A stretch of DNA of 64,000 nt from Microbacterium oleivorans (GTDB taxonomy: Bacteria > Actinomycetota > Actinomycetes > Actinomycetales > Microbacteriaceae). The notes beneath the pieces are model-generated. The model was given only the letters and a program-made list of their open reading frames with translations. It did no database searches and had not been told where the DNA came from. This document shows, piece by piece, positions 36,499 through 44,760 of the stretch. The first letter of the stretch is position 1, and each line of letters begins with the position of its first letter. Made by a program: the position numbers and the translations under genes. Location of the stretch: assembly GCF_001691565.1 (NCBI RefSeq), contig NZ_MAYO01000003.1:62001-126000 (forward strand), read 5' to 3'.

Positions 36499-37065
36499 AT
36501 GGAATACCTCATCCCGGTCCTGGTGGTCCTCGCCCTCATCGTCATCGTCGGCGTCTACCTCTGGGCCACGTACAACTCCCTCGTCGCCCTGGCGGTGCGC
36601 GTGGATGAGGCGTGGAGCGACATCACCGTGCAGCTCAAGCGTCGCGCCGACCTCCTGCCGAACCTCATCGAGACGGTCAAGGGCTACGCCGCCCATGAGA
36701 AGGCGGTCTTCGAGAACGTCACGCACGCCCGCGCCGAGACGCTCACCGCGTCGACGCCCGCTGATGCGGGCGTCGCAGAAGGCCACATGCAGCAAGCGCT
36801 GAAGTCGCTGTTCGCCGTCGCCGAGGCGTATCCGCAGCTGCAGGCGAGCCAGAACTTCCTCCAGTTGCAGCAGGCTGTGGTCGACACCGAGGACAAGATC
36901 CAGGCTTCACGACGGTTCTACAACGGCGGGGTGCGGGAGCTGAACACGAAGATCAAGGTGTTCCCCAACAACCTCTTCGCGCGGCGACTCGGATTCGGGG
37001 AGCGGGAGTTCTTCGAGGTCGTGGACGGTGCAGCGATCGCCGAACCCCCGCGGATCCAGTTCTGA
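36499..37065 (+). CDS. lemA: LemA family protein
   Basis: A 188-residue protein with one N-terminal membrane helix (about 3-22). A helical bundle follows with the LemA signatures YNSLVALAVRVDEAWSDI, QLKRRADLLPNLIETVKGYA and DTEDKIQASRRFYNGGVRELNTKI, ending in FPNNLFARRLGF. LemA proteins are widespread; the role is not firmly established. A predicted TPM or peptidase partner, often found beside lemA, is absent here. Confidence 0.93.
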   Translation: MEYLIPVLVVLALIVIVGVYLWATYNSLVALAVRVDEAWSDITVQLKRRADLLPNLIETVKGYAAHEKAVFENVTHARAETLTASTPADAGVAEGHMQQALKSLFAVAEAYPQLQASQNFLQLQQAVVDTEDKIQASRRFYNGGVRELNTKIKVFPNNLFARRLGFGEREFFEVVDGAAIAEPPRIQF

Positions 37066-37108
37066 CCCGCGACCAGCCGGGCGGACGCCCCCTCCGGGAG
37101 CCGAGTTC

Positions 37109-37114
37109 TAGGAT
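37109..37114 (+). promoter_or_regulatory. -10 box TAGGAT, leaderless AI-2E exporter gene
   Basis: TAGGAT lies 6 nt before GTG 37121. Confidence 0.5.
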
Positions 37115-37120
37115 GGGCCA

Positions 37121-38305
37121 GTGAGCGGTACCGACGACAAGCCCCGGAGCGGGTTCTTCGATTCTCTCCGCGCCCGGACAGTCTCCACCGACGTCTCGGG
37201 CACGGTTCCGCGCGGCCTGAAGATCGCGACCGCCTACGCCTGGCGTTTCCTCGTCCTGGCGGCGGCGGTCGCCGTTCTCGTGTGGATCGTGATCCAGCTG
37301 CGGCTCCTGATCATCCCGCTGCTCGCGGCGATCCTGGTGACGGCTCTCGTCTGGCCGCTCTTCTCCCTCCTTCTGCGGCGCCTGCCGCGGTGGCTGTCGC
37401 TCATCATCACCCTGCTCCTGACCATCTCGGTCATCGCGGGACTGCTCTGGGTGGCGATCTGGCAGATCACGCGCGACGCGGCATCCGTTCGGGATCGTAC
37501 CGTCGCCGGCATCGGCGAGTTCCGCGACTTCCTCATCGAGGGTCCGCTGCACCTGACGGGCGGCCAGATCGACGACGCCGTCCGCCAGGGGTTCGGCATG
37601 ATCCAGGAACAAGCGCAGCTGCTGTGGTCCGGCGCGCTCGCGATCGGGTCGACCCTCGGACACGTGGGCACCGGCATCCTGCTGACCCTGTTCATCCTCA
37701 TCTGCGTCCTCGCCGACGGCGCGGGCATCTGGCGCTGGGTGGTGCGGCTGTTCCCGACCCGTGCCCGGGCCGCGGTCGACGGCGCGGGGCGGGCGGGATG
37801 GCGCACGGTCATCACCTACGCCCGGACGCAGCTGCTCGTCGCCACGATCGATGCGATCGGCATCGGGGTCGGGGCGGCGCTCCTGGGCGTCCCCCTCGCC
37901 GCGCCCATCGGCGTCCTCGTCTTCCTCGGCGCCTTCGTCCCCTTCGTTGGGGCCGTGCTGACGGGCGCTCTCGCCGTCTTCCTCGCCCTCGTGTACAACG
38001 GACCGTGGATCGCGCTCTGGATGCTGGTGATCGTTCTGGGCGTTCAGCAGGTCGAGGGCCACATCCTCCAGCCGCTCCTCATGGGTGCGGCGGTGAAGGT
38101 GCATCCGCTCGCCGTCGTCCTCGCCGTCGCGGGTGGTGCGATGGTGGCGGGTATCGCGGGCGCTGTGTTCGCCGTCCCGCTGGCGGCGTTCGTCAATGTC
38201 GTGTGGCTCTACCTCTCGAGGAGAGGATGGGAGCGCCCCGTGGATCCCGGACCCGACGACCTCATCTGGAGCACCGTGCCGCGAAGCAGGAGGACGACCG
38301 CGTGA
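37121..38305 (+). CDS. AI-2E family (PerM-like) membrane transporter
   Basis: A 394-residue protein with about eight membrane helices. It carries the family pattern of an N-terminal helix pair, a soluble middle loop (about residues 115-170), and GVPLAAPIGVLVFLGAFVPFVGAVLTG followed by QVEGHILQPLLMGAAVKVHPLAVVLAV near the C-terminus. The family includes AI-2 exporters and Na+/H+ antiporters, so the substrate is open. It overlaps ilvA by GTGA, so the two are cotranscribed. Confidence 0.88.
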   Translation: MSGTDDKPRSGFFDSLRARTVSTDVSGTVPRGLKIATAYAWRFLVLAAAVAVLVWIVIQLRLLIIPLLAAILVTALVWPLFSLLLRRLPRWLSLIITLLLTISVIAGLLWVAIWQITRDAASVRDRTVAGIGEFRDFLIEGPLHLTGGQIDDAVRQGFGMIQEQAQLLWSGALAIGSTLGHVGTGILLTLFILICVLADGAGIWRWVVRLFPTRARAAVDGAGRAGWRTVITYARTQLLVATIDAIGIGVGAALLGVPLAAPIGVLVFLGAFVPFVGAVLTGALAVFLALVYNGPWIALWMLVIVLGVQQVEGHILQPLLMGAAVKVHPLAVVLAVAGGAMVAGIAGAVFAVPLAAFVNVVWLYLSRRGWERPVDPGPDDLIWSTVPRSRRTTA

Positions 38306-39549
38306 GCGAACAGACGGGCATCGCCGCCCCGACCCTGGCGGAGTTCGAGACCGCGGCCACGGAGCTCGCCGGCGTCGTATCGCGAACACCCGTGGAGGAC
38401 TCGGAGTTCCTCTCGGGTGTCCTCGGTGCGCCGGTCCACCTGAAACTGGAGAACCTCCAGCGCACGGGCTCGTTCAAGATCCGAGGCGCGACGTACCGCC
38501 TGTCCCGCTTGACGGAGGAGGAGCGCTCACGCGGCGTCGTAGCCGCGTCGGCCGGCAACCACGCGCAGGGCGTCGCGCTCGGCGCACAGACCCTCGGCAT
38601 CCCCGCGACGATCTTCATGCCGCTCGGTGTGCCGGTTCCCAAGCTCCTCGCGACGCGAGGATACGGCGCCGATGTGATCCTCGAGGGCGCGACCGTCGAG
38701 ACCCCGCTCCGGCTCGCACAGGAGTTCGCCGAGCGCACGGGGGCGGTCTTCATCCCGCCCTACGACAACCACGACATCATCATCGGCCAGGGCACACTCG
38801 GGCTGGAGCTGATGGACGAGATCCCCGGCCTCGAGACCGTCGTCGTCGGGATCGGCGGGGGAGGCCTCGCTGCCGGCGTGGCCGCGGCCGTCAAGGCCCG
38901 CGCCGCCGCGGAGGGACGCACGATCCGCGTGATCGGCGTGCAGGCCGCGAACTCCGCCGGGTATCCGGGCTCCCTCGTCGCGGGTCGCCCCATCGATGCC
39001 GAGCACGTGTCGCCGACGATCGCCGACGGGATCGCCGTCAAACGTCCGGGCACGATCCCGTTCGACATCATCCGGGACCTCGTCGACGAGGTCGTCACGG
39101 TGACCGACGATGACATCGCACGCGCCATCCTCGTCCTCATCGAACGGGCGAAGCAGGTCGTCGAACCCGCCGGTGCCGTCGGCGTCGCCGCGATCCTCAC
39201 CGGCAAGATCGTCGCGTCGGGTCCCACCGCAGCGATCCTCTCGGGCGGCAACATCGACCCGCTGCTGCTGCAGCGCGTCGTCGCGCACGGGCTCGCGGCA
39301 TCCGGTCGCTACATGACCATCCAGGTGCCGTTGCCCGACCGTCCGGGACAGCTCGCCCGTGTGTCCGAGCTCCTGTCGGTGGTGGGAGCGAACGTCATCG
39401 AGGTCCTGCACACGAGGCACGGTCAGGGGCTGCAGATCAGCGAGGTGATCCTGCAACTGAGCGTCGAGACACGCGGCGAGGAGCACCGTGCTCAGGTTCT
39501 CGCGATTCTGCAGGACGCCGGCTACGCTCCGACGGTCGTCCCCAACTGA
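38302..39549 (+). CDS. ilvA: Threonine ammonia-lyase (threonine dehydratase) with ACT-like domain
   Basis: A 415-residue PLP enzyme converting threonine to 2-oxobutanoate and ammonia. PLP Lys lies in ENLQRTGSFKIRGA, phosphate loop in GIGGGGLAAG, and SAGNHAQGVALGA is conserved. Residues about 335-410 form one ACT-like regulatory domain (VPLPDRPGQLARVSELLSVVGANVIEV). The shorter length with one ACT domain could equally fit the catabolic/TdcB-like group, so a biosynthetic role is probable but not certain. Coupled to the upstream transporter gene by a 4-nt overlap. Confidence 0.9.
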   Translation: MSEQTGIAAPTLAEFETAATELAGVVSRTPVEDSEFLSGVLGAPVHLKLENLQRTGSFKIRGATYRLSRLTEEERSRGVVAASAGNHAQGVALGAQTLGIPATIFMPLGVPVPKLLATRGYGADVILEGATVETPLRLAQEFAERTGAVFIPPYDNHDIIIGQGTLGLELMDEIPGLETVVVGIGGGGLAAGVAAAVKARAAAEGRTIRVIGVQAANSAGYPGSLVAGRPIDAEHVSPTIADGIAVKRPGTIPFDIIRDLVDEVVTVTDDDIARAILVLIERAKQVVEPAGAVGVAAILTGKIVASGPTAAILSGGNIDPLLLQRVVAHGLAASGRYMTIQVPLPDRPGQLARVSELLSVVGANVIEVLHTRHGQGLQISEVILQLSVETRGEEHRAQVLAILQDAGYAPTVVPN

Positions 39550-39550
39550 G

Positions 39551-39568
39551 CGAGCCGGCGCCGGCTCG
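39551..39568. terminator. Perfect 18-nt palindrome between ilvA and greA
   Basis: CGAGCCGGCGCCGGCTCG is fully self-complementary and fills the gap between the convergent stops. Confidence 0.55.
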
Positions 39569-40048
39569 TCATTGACCCGAGTAGGTCTCCACCTTGACGA
39601 TCTCGACGGAGATCTCCTTGCCGTTGGGCGCGGTGTAGCTCGTCTTCTCACCCTCGCGCAGGCCCATGATGGCCTCGCCGAGGGGGGACGCTTCGCTGTA
39701 GACGTCGAGTTCGCTGTTGGCACCGATCTCGCGGTTGCCGAGCAGGAAGACCTCTTCGCCGCCGGCGACGACGGCGGTGACGACTGTGCCCGACTGGACC
39801 GTGCCGTCGGACTCGGGCGCGATGCCGACCTTGGCGTCCTTCAGGAGCTGCTGAAGAGTGCGAATGCGTGCTTCCTGCTTGCCCTGCTCGTCCTTCGCCG
39901 CGTGGTAGCCGCCGTTCTCCTTGAGGTCGCCCTCCTCGCGCGCGGCTTCGATGCGCTTGGCGATCTCCTCGCGGCCCGTCGTCGAGAGCTCTTCGAGCTC
40001 GGCGGCGAGGCGGTCGTAGGCCTCCTGGGTCAGGAACGTCTCGGACAC
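39569..40048 (-). CDS. greA: Transcription elongation factor GreA
   Basis: A 159-residue secondary-channel factor that stimulates transcript cleavage in backtracked RNA polymerase. The N-terminal coiled coil carries the acidic tip EEGDLKENGGYHAAKDEQG, and the C-terminal FKBP-like domain has EASPLGEAIMGLREGE. GTG 40048 has GGGAG 4 nt upstream. Adjacent to DUF4307, as in other actinobacteria. Confidence 0.96.
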   Translation of the reverse strand: MSETFLTQEAYDRLAAELEELSTTGREEIAKRIEAAREEGDLKENGGYHAAKDEQGKQEARIRTLQQLLKDAKVGIAPESDGTVQSGTVVTAVVAGGEEVFLLGNREIGANSELDVYSEASPLGEAIMGLREGEKTSYTAPNGKEISVEIVKVETYSGQ

Positions 40049-40081
40049 GTGATCTCCCGGTGCGGTCGAGGGTAAGCCAAA

Positions 40082-40104
40082 CGCCCCGGCAAGTCACCGG
40101 GGCG
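40082..40104 (-). terminator. Hairpin between DUF4307 gene and greA
   Basis: CGCCCCGG (40082-40089) pairs with CCGGGGCG (40097-40104), 8 bp with a 7-nt loop, just downstream of the DUF4307 stop. Confidence 0.6.
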
Positions 40105-40118
40105 CGAGAACCCTCAGC

Positions 40119-40523
40119 TTAGAGGATCCAGCAGGAGCGGACAAAACCGGTCGTCGCCTCGGCGGTCGTCGGGATCCGCTCCGTGAGGCTGCGGGTGTGG
40201 TCGTCCGAGGACGCCAACTCGACGACCTTGAAGCCGACGATCCCGTGATCCGGATCCTGAGCCTCGAGCGCGCACGCGACCTTCGTATCGGGCCGCATGG
40301 ATACCTGGAAGCGGACCTCGACGGTGTGCTGGTCCACGACGGAGAAGCCGGTCGAGTCGGCGTCGACCGAGTCGATCGCATTCGACACGGTCGACCACCC
40401 CAGCAGCCCGGTGGCAGCCACGGCGATGAGCCCCACGATCACCCAGGTCATGCGTCGCGACGCCGTCGACCGCGTGCGTCCGTACCGCTCCGCGAGCTTT
40501 CGATCGACGTCGGTCAGGGTCAT
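40119..40523 (-). CDS. DUF4307 membrane protein
   Basis: A 134-residue protein. The short N-terminus has KLAERYGRTR, the family's R-Y-G motif. One membrane helix follows (about 25-46), then an extracytoplasmic beta-rich domain with a Cys in VACALEAQD and a second Cys in VRSCWIL at the end. Conserved in actinobacteria beside greA; role unknown. Confidence 0.85.
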   Translation of the reverse strand: MTLTDVDRKLAERYGRTRSTASRRMTWVIVGLIAVAATGLLGWSTVSNAIDSVDADSTGFSVVDQHTVEVRFQVSMRPDTKVACALEAQDPDHGIVGFKVVELASSDDHTRSLTERIPTTAEATTGFVRSCWIL

Positions 40524-40583
40524 GCGGCATCCGTTCTAGGCTGGGATCCCAGGCTATTCGCTCTGGCTGAGGAATGAGGTCAC

Positions 40584-40907
40584 ATGCCGGATCTGCGATG
40601 GCTCGCCGCCATCCCGTCACCCACCCCGACGGGACCGTCCCCCACACCCACGGGACCGCCGGCTGAGTCGGTGACGCCCGGCGTCGCCGGCTTCATCGCG
40701 ATCGCCGTCGTGGCGATCGTGATCGTCCTCCTCGCGATCGACATGTTGCGCCGCATCCGTCGCGCGCAGTACCGGACGGACGTCAACGAGATGCTCGATG
40801 CCGAGGAGGCGGCCGCCCGGGGCGATCGATCCGCGGACGACGACGGTGGGGACGACGGCACGAGCCGTCAGAGCGACGTCAACCCGGAAGGCCCAACGAG
40901 GGGCTGA
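40584..40907 (+). CDS. Small membrane protein with PTPTGP-rich N-terminus
   Basis: A 107-residue protein. PSPTPTGPSPTPTGPP repeats precede one membrane helix (about 33-54), with RRIRRAQYRTDVNEMLDAEEAAARG and an acidic C-terminus. ATG 40584 has TGAGGT upstream. It occupies the place of the small membrane gene next to mca in mycobacteria, but mca is not here. Its last 29 nt overlap the convergent hemolysin III gene. Confidence 0.75.
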   Translation: MPDLRWLAAIPSPTPTGPSPTPTGPPAESVTPGVAGFIAIAVVAIVIVLLAIDMLRRIRRAQYRTDVNEMLDAEEAAARGDRSADDDGGDDGTSRQSDVNPEGPTRG

Positions 40908-41616
40908 GCGGAGAGAGCGAGATCAGCAGACACGCGGCCCAGTGGCACAGGAACGCCAGGACCGTGCAGACGTGGAAGATCTCGTGGAAGCCGAAATGCC
41001 CCGGCCACGGGTTCGGGCGCTTGAGGGCGTAGACGATCGCGCCGCCCGTGTACAGCAGACCACCGGCGATCACGAGCACCATCATGGCCATGCTCGCCCG
41101 CAGCAGATCGCCGAGGTACATCACGGCGGCCCAGCCGAGGAGCAGGTACAGGGCGACGTAGAGCCAGCGCGGCGCGTTGATCCAGAAGACGCGGAAGAGG
41201 ATGCCGAGCAGGGCGCCCGACCACACCAGGACCAGCAGCAAGGTCCCCTGAGGGGGAGTGAGCGCCAGCGTGGCGATCGGCGTGTAGGTCCCGGCGATGA
41301 GCAGCAGGATGTTGGCGTGGTCGATGCGCTTGAGGACGATCTTGGTCCGCGGGCCCCAATCGAAGCGGTGATACAGCGCGGAGTTGCCGAACAGCAGCAG
41401 TGACGTCGCCATGAACACGGCAGCGGCCCACTTGGCGGGAGCGCCCTGCGCCAGAGTGATCAGCACGATCCCTGCGGCGACGGCCACGGGGAACGTTCCG
41501 GCATGGATCCACCCGCGCCACGTCGGACGCAGCTCGACCTGATCGTCGACTGCTGCCGCTTCGAGGAGGGGCAGTTGGGGCATCTCGGCCCCGTCGTCGG
41601 AAAGGTGTCGGGTCAC
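40879..41616 (-). CDS. Hemolysin III / PAQR-like (YqfA) membrane protein
   Basis: A 245-residue protein with seven membrane helices. It has the CREST-superfamily metal-binding residues: Ser/His in FGNSALYHRFDW, Asp-His in KRIDHANILLLIAGTYTP, and two His in HFGFHEIFHVCTVLAFLCHW. Members are often called hemolysin III, but cytolysis is rarely shown; a membrane hydrolase role is plausible. GTG 41616 is preferred; ATG 41583 is possible. It is divergent from the cis-prenyltransferase gene, as in M. tuberculosis. Confidence 0.88.
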   Translation of the reverse strand: MTRHLSDDGAEMPQLPLLEAAAVDDQVELRPTWRGWIHAGTFPVAVAAGIVLITLAQGAPAKWAAAVFMATSLLLFGNSALYHRFDWGPRTKIVLKRIDHANILLLIAGTYTPIATLALTPPQGTLLLVLVWSGALLGILFRVFWINAPRWLYVALYLLLGWAAVMYLGDLLRASMAMMVLVIAGGLLYTGGAIVYALKRPNPWPGHFGFHEIFHVCTVLAFLCHWAACLLISLSPLSPSLGLPG

Positions 41617-41690
41617 GTTCCCGAGCCTACGCGCGCCGCCATACCGAGCGCTGAATACGGCCTCATCCCGCTCCCCGCGCGCGGTCGGAG

Positions 41691-41696
41691 TAGCGT
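41691..41696 (+). promoter_or_regulatory. -10 box TAGCGT, leaderless prenyltransferase gene
   Basis: TAGCGT lies 6 nt before GTG 41703. Confidence 0.5.
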
Positions 41697-41702
41697 ATCC
41701 CT

Positions 41703-42488
41703 GTGACCCGCGCATCCTCGACTCAAGGCCGCGGGCTGCTCTACCGCCTGTACAGCTCGAGGCTCCGACGGGAGATCGAGGCGGGGACGGTACCGCATCA
41801 CGTGGCGATGATGATCGACGGCAATCGCCGGTGGGCGAGGCAGCTCGGGTTCACGACGGTCTCCCACGGCCACCGCGCGGGCGCCGCGAAGATGCACGAG
41901 TTCCTGCGGTGGTGCGACGAGCTCGGCATTCAGGTCGTGTCGCTCTACCTGCTGTCCACCGACAACCTCGTCAAGCGCGATTCGCAGGAACTCACCGACC
42001 TCATCGAGATCATCGCCGATCTCGCCGAGACCCTCTCGCAGGAACCCGGCTGGCGGGTTCAGCACGTCGGCCGCGCCGAGATCCTGCCGCCCGACCTCGC
42101 TGCGGGGCTTCGGACCGCAGAGGAGCGGACGCGCGAGAACACGGGTCTCCACGTCAACCTCGCGGTCGGCTACGGCGGCCGAGGTGAGATCGTCGACGCG
42201 GTTCGCAGCATCATCGCGAAGCACAACGAGAAGGGCGGGTCGCTGACCGAGCTCGCGGAGAGTCTCACTCCCGAGCAGATCGGCGAGCACCTCTACACGG
42301 GCGGGCAGCCGGATCCCGACCTCGTAATCCGGACCTCGGGGGAGCAGCGCTTGAGCGACTTCCTGTTGTGGCAGTCGGCGCACAGCGAGTTCTACTTCGT
42401 CGAAGCCCTCGGGCCCGACCTCCGCGAGGTGGATTTCCTCCGCGCGATCCGAGACTTCGGCGACCGGGACCGACGTTTCGGCGGATGA
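41703..42488 (+). CDS. uppS: cis-Prenyltransferase (isoprenyl transferase, UppS/Z-FPP synthase family)
   Basis: A 261-residue enzyme condensing isopentenyl diphosphate in Z configuration for the lipid carrier of wall synthesis. Catalytic Asp in MMIDGNRRWARQLG, SLYLLSTDN, and RTSGEQRLSDFLLWQSAHSEFYF are family motifs. Actinobacteria often have two paralogues. Adjacency to hemolysin III suggests the short-chain Z-farnesyl diphosphate synthase orthologue (inference by gene order) rather than the decaprenyl enzyme. Confidence 0.9.
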   Translation: MTRASSTQGRGLLYRLYSSRLRREIEAGTVPHHVAMMIDGNRRWARQLGFTTVSHGHRAGAAKMHEFLRWCDELGIQVVSLYLLSTDNLVKRDSQELTDLIEIIADLAETLSQEPGWRVQHVGRAEILPPDLAAGLRTAEERTRENTGLHVNLAVGYGGRGEIVDAVRSIIAKHNEKGGSLTELAESLTPEQIGEHLYTGGQPDPDLVIRTSGEQRLSDFLLWQSAHSEFYFVEALGPDLREVDFLRAIRDFGDRDRRFGG

Positions 42489-42607
42489 GGGGTCTGCTCC
42501 CGTGCTGACGCGGAGAGTTCACGCGTCGGACACATCCGGCGGCGTGTCGCGACCGTGCAGTGTCGCCGGGCGACCCTAGGTTCATCCCAACGGGCAAAGC
42601 GCCTGTT

Positions 42608-42673
42608 CGAGTCGGCCTCTCACGACTCGTGACCCCTGGTCGACTCGTGACTGCCGGGTGGGTTCCCACCCGG
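42608..42673 (+). promoter_or_regulatory. Repeated CGACTCGTGAC motifs and hairpin upstream of phoH
   Basis: CGACTCGTGAC occurs at 42623-42633 and 42641-42651, 18 bp apart. The first copy lies in the 13-nt palindrome TCACGA-C-TCGTGA (42620-42632), and an inverted half CGAGTCG sits at 42608-42614. A 9-bp stem CCGGGTGGG/CCCACCCGG follows (42654-42673), ending just before the phoH ribosome binding site. This is the only ordered structure in the 199-nt gap. Confidence 0.55.
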
Positions 42674-42687
42674 GGCGGGAGTGGGTT

Positions 42688-44043
42688 GTGGCCACACGAG
42701 CACCTGAGAAGCAGCGTCACCAGCACGAGTCCGGGGAGGCGGCTCAGGACCAGGAACTCCGCACGTACGTGCTGGACACCTCCGTCCTTCTGAGCGATCC
42801 GCGCGCGCTGTTCCGGTTCGCCGAGCATTCCGTCGTGCTGCCGGTCGTCGTCATCACGGAACTGGAGCGCAAGCGTCACGACCCCGAGATCGGTTACTTC
42901 GCCCGTCAGGCCCTGCGCCACCTCGATGAACTGCGCGTCGAGCACGGCCGGCTGGACTTCCCGGTCCCCGTCGGCGCCGACGGCACCCTGCGTGTCGAGC
43001 TGACGAACACCGACCCGACCGTGCTGCCGGCGGGGATGCGACTCGGTGACAACGACACCCGCATCCTGTCCGTCGCGATGCACCTGAGCCAGGACGGTCA
43101 GGCCGTCACGGTCGTCTCGAAGGACCTGCCGATGCGCGTGAAGGCCGCCTCCCTCGGCCTGCACGCCGAGGAGTACCTCGCCGAGCAGGCCGTCGACTCG
43201 GGATGGACGGGGATCGCATCGATCGACCTGTCCGGCGACGAGGTCAGCGACCTCTACGACAGCGAGGTCGGCGTCAGCGAGGACGTGCGCGGCCTCCCGA
43301 TCAACACGGGTCTCGTCATCCATTCGGAGCGCGGGTCGGCGCTCGGCCGTGTCACCGGCGACGGGTCGTACAAGCTCGTCCGCGGCGACCGCGACGTCTT
43401 CGGTCTCCACGGCCGGTCGGCCGAGCAGCGCATCGCCATCGATCTGCTGCTCGACCCCGAGGTCGGGATCGTGTCCCTCGGTGGGCGCGCGGGCACGGGA
43501 AAATCGGCCCTCGCACTCTGCGCGGGGCTCCAGTCGGTACTCGAGCACCAGCAGCAGAAGAAGATCATCGTCTTCCGCCCCTTGTTCGCCGTCGGTGGTC
43601 AGGAGCTCGGCTACCTCCCGGGGGATCAGCAGGAGAAGATGAACCCGTGGGGTCAGGCGGTTTTCGACACCCTCGGTTCGGTGGTGACGGGCAACGTCCT
43701 GGAGGAGGTCGTGGCGCGCGGCATGCTCGAGGTCATGCCGCTCACCCACATCCGCGGGCGTTCCCTCCACGATGCGTTCGTCATCGTGGACGAGGCCCAG
43801 TCGCTCGAGCGGAATGTCCTCCTCACGGTCCTGAGCCGCATCGGGCAGAACTCCCGTGTCGTCCTGACCCACGACGTCGGTCAGCGCGACAACCTACGGG
43901 TCGGGCGCCATGACGGCATCGCGTCCGTCATCGAAACCCTCAAGGGACACGATCTGTTCGGCCATGTGACGCTCGTGCGGTCCGAGCGTTCGGCGATCGC
44001 GGCGCTCGTGACAGACCTGCTGGAGGCCGGTGAACTCAGCTGA
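42688..44043 (+). CDS. phoH: PhoH2: PIN domain fused to PhoH ATPase
   Basis: A 451-residue protein. The N-terminal PIN RNase domain has the acidic residues in [22 protein letters not shown] and LGDNDTRIL. The C-terminal PhoH P-loop ATPase has Walker [14 protein letters not shown] and Walker [13 protein letters not shown]. PhoH2 proteins couple RNA unwinding and cleavage. GTG 42688 has GGGAG 7 nt upstream. The dedicated upstream repeats suggest regulated expression. A very strong hairpin follows. Confidence 0.93.
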   Translation: MATRAPEKQRHQHESGEAAQDQELRTYVLDTSVLLSDPRALFRFAEHSVVLPVVVITELERKRHDPEIGYFARQALRHLDELRVEHGRLDFPVPVGADGTLRVELTNTDPTVLPAGMRLGDNDTRILSVAMHLSQDGQAVTVVSKDLPMRVKAASLGLHAEEYLAEQAVDSGWTGIASIDLSGDEVSDLYDSEVGVSEDVRGLPINTGLVIHSERGSALGRVTGDGSYKLVRGDRDVFGLHGRSAEQRIAIDLLLDPEVGIVSLGGRAGTGKSALALCAGLQSVLEHQQQKKIIVFRPLFAVGGQELGYLPGDQQEKMNPWGQAVFDTLGSVVTGNVLEEVVARGMLEVMPLTHIRGRSLHDAFVIVDEAQSLERNVLLTVLSRIGQNSRVVLTHDVGQRDNLRVGRHDGIASVIETLKGHDLFGHVTLVRSERSAIAALVTDLLEAGELS

Positions 44044-44053
44044 AACGGTCTCC

Positions 44054-44097
44054 GATGCGGGACACCCCCGGCCGCACGGCCGAGGGTGTCCCGCATC
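44054..44097. terminator. Strong two-part hairpin between phoH and a response regulator
   Basis: GATGCGGGACACCC (44054-44067) pairs perfectly with GGGTGTCCCGCATC (44084-44097). Inside, CGGCCG/CGGCCG (44069-44074, 44077-44082) adds 6 more pairs beyond one mismatch. It serves the convergent phoH and regulator genes. Confidence 0.8.
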
Positions 44098-44103
44098 ACC
44101 GGG

Positions 44104-44760
44104 TCATTCCCAGAGGTAGCCTTCGCCGCGCACGGTCACGATGTGGTCCGCGCCGAGCTTGGCCCTCAGATACCGGACGTAGACGTCCACGACGTTGGAT
44201 CCCGGGTCGAAGTCCAATCCCCACACGCGGCTCAGGAGCACCTCGCGGGTGAGCACGTCGCCCGCATTCCGGACGAATTGCTCAGCCAATGCGAACTCGC
44301 GGCTCGAGAGCTCCACCTCTCGACCGGCCACAGTCGCTCGACGCGCCAGGATGTCGAGGGTCACATCGCCCCGAGTGAGAGACGTGGGAGCGTTCGCGGC
44401 ACTGTCGCGCAAGCGTGATCGCACGCGCGCCATGAGCTCCGCCACTGCGAACGGCTTCGGCACGTAGTCGCTCGCCCCGGCATCCAGTCCTTCGATCGTG
44501 TCGTGGGTTCCGCTGCGCGCCGTGAGCATGATGACGGGCGTCGTCTGACCTGCCCCGCGGAGCTGACGAAGGACATCGAAGCCGTCCATCGTCGGCAGAC
44601 CGACGTCGAGCACGATCAGGTCGATGTCGCCGGCGAGGGCGACCTCGAGCGCGTCCGGGCCGTCGTCGACACCCACTGCTTCGTAGCCCTCGGCGTGGAC
44701 CGCGCGCGAGACGAGCGAGACGATGTGCGGTTCGTCGTCGACGATCAGGATGCGTGTCAT
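44104..44760 (-). CDS. OmpR-family response regulator
   Basis: A 218-residue regulator. The receiver has IVDDEP, phospho-acceptor Asp52 in VLDVGLP, Thr in MLTARS and Lys in VPKPFAVAELMARVR. The winged helix ends in VRYLRAKLGADHIVTVRGEGYLWE. It overlaps the downstream kinase gene by ATGA. The signal is unknown. Confidence 0.92.
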   Translation of the reverse strand: MTRILIVDDEPHIVSLVSRAVHAEGYEAVGVDDGPDALEVALAGDIDLIVLDVGLPTMDGFDVLRQLRGAGQTTPVIMLTARSGTHDTIEGLDAGASDYVPKPFAVAELMARVRSRLRDSAANAPTSLTRGDVTLDILARRATVAGREVELSSREFALAEQFVRNAGDVLTREVLLSRVWGLDFDPGSNVVDVYVRYLRAKLGADHIVTVRGEGYLWE

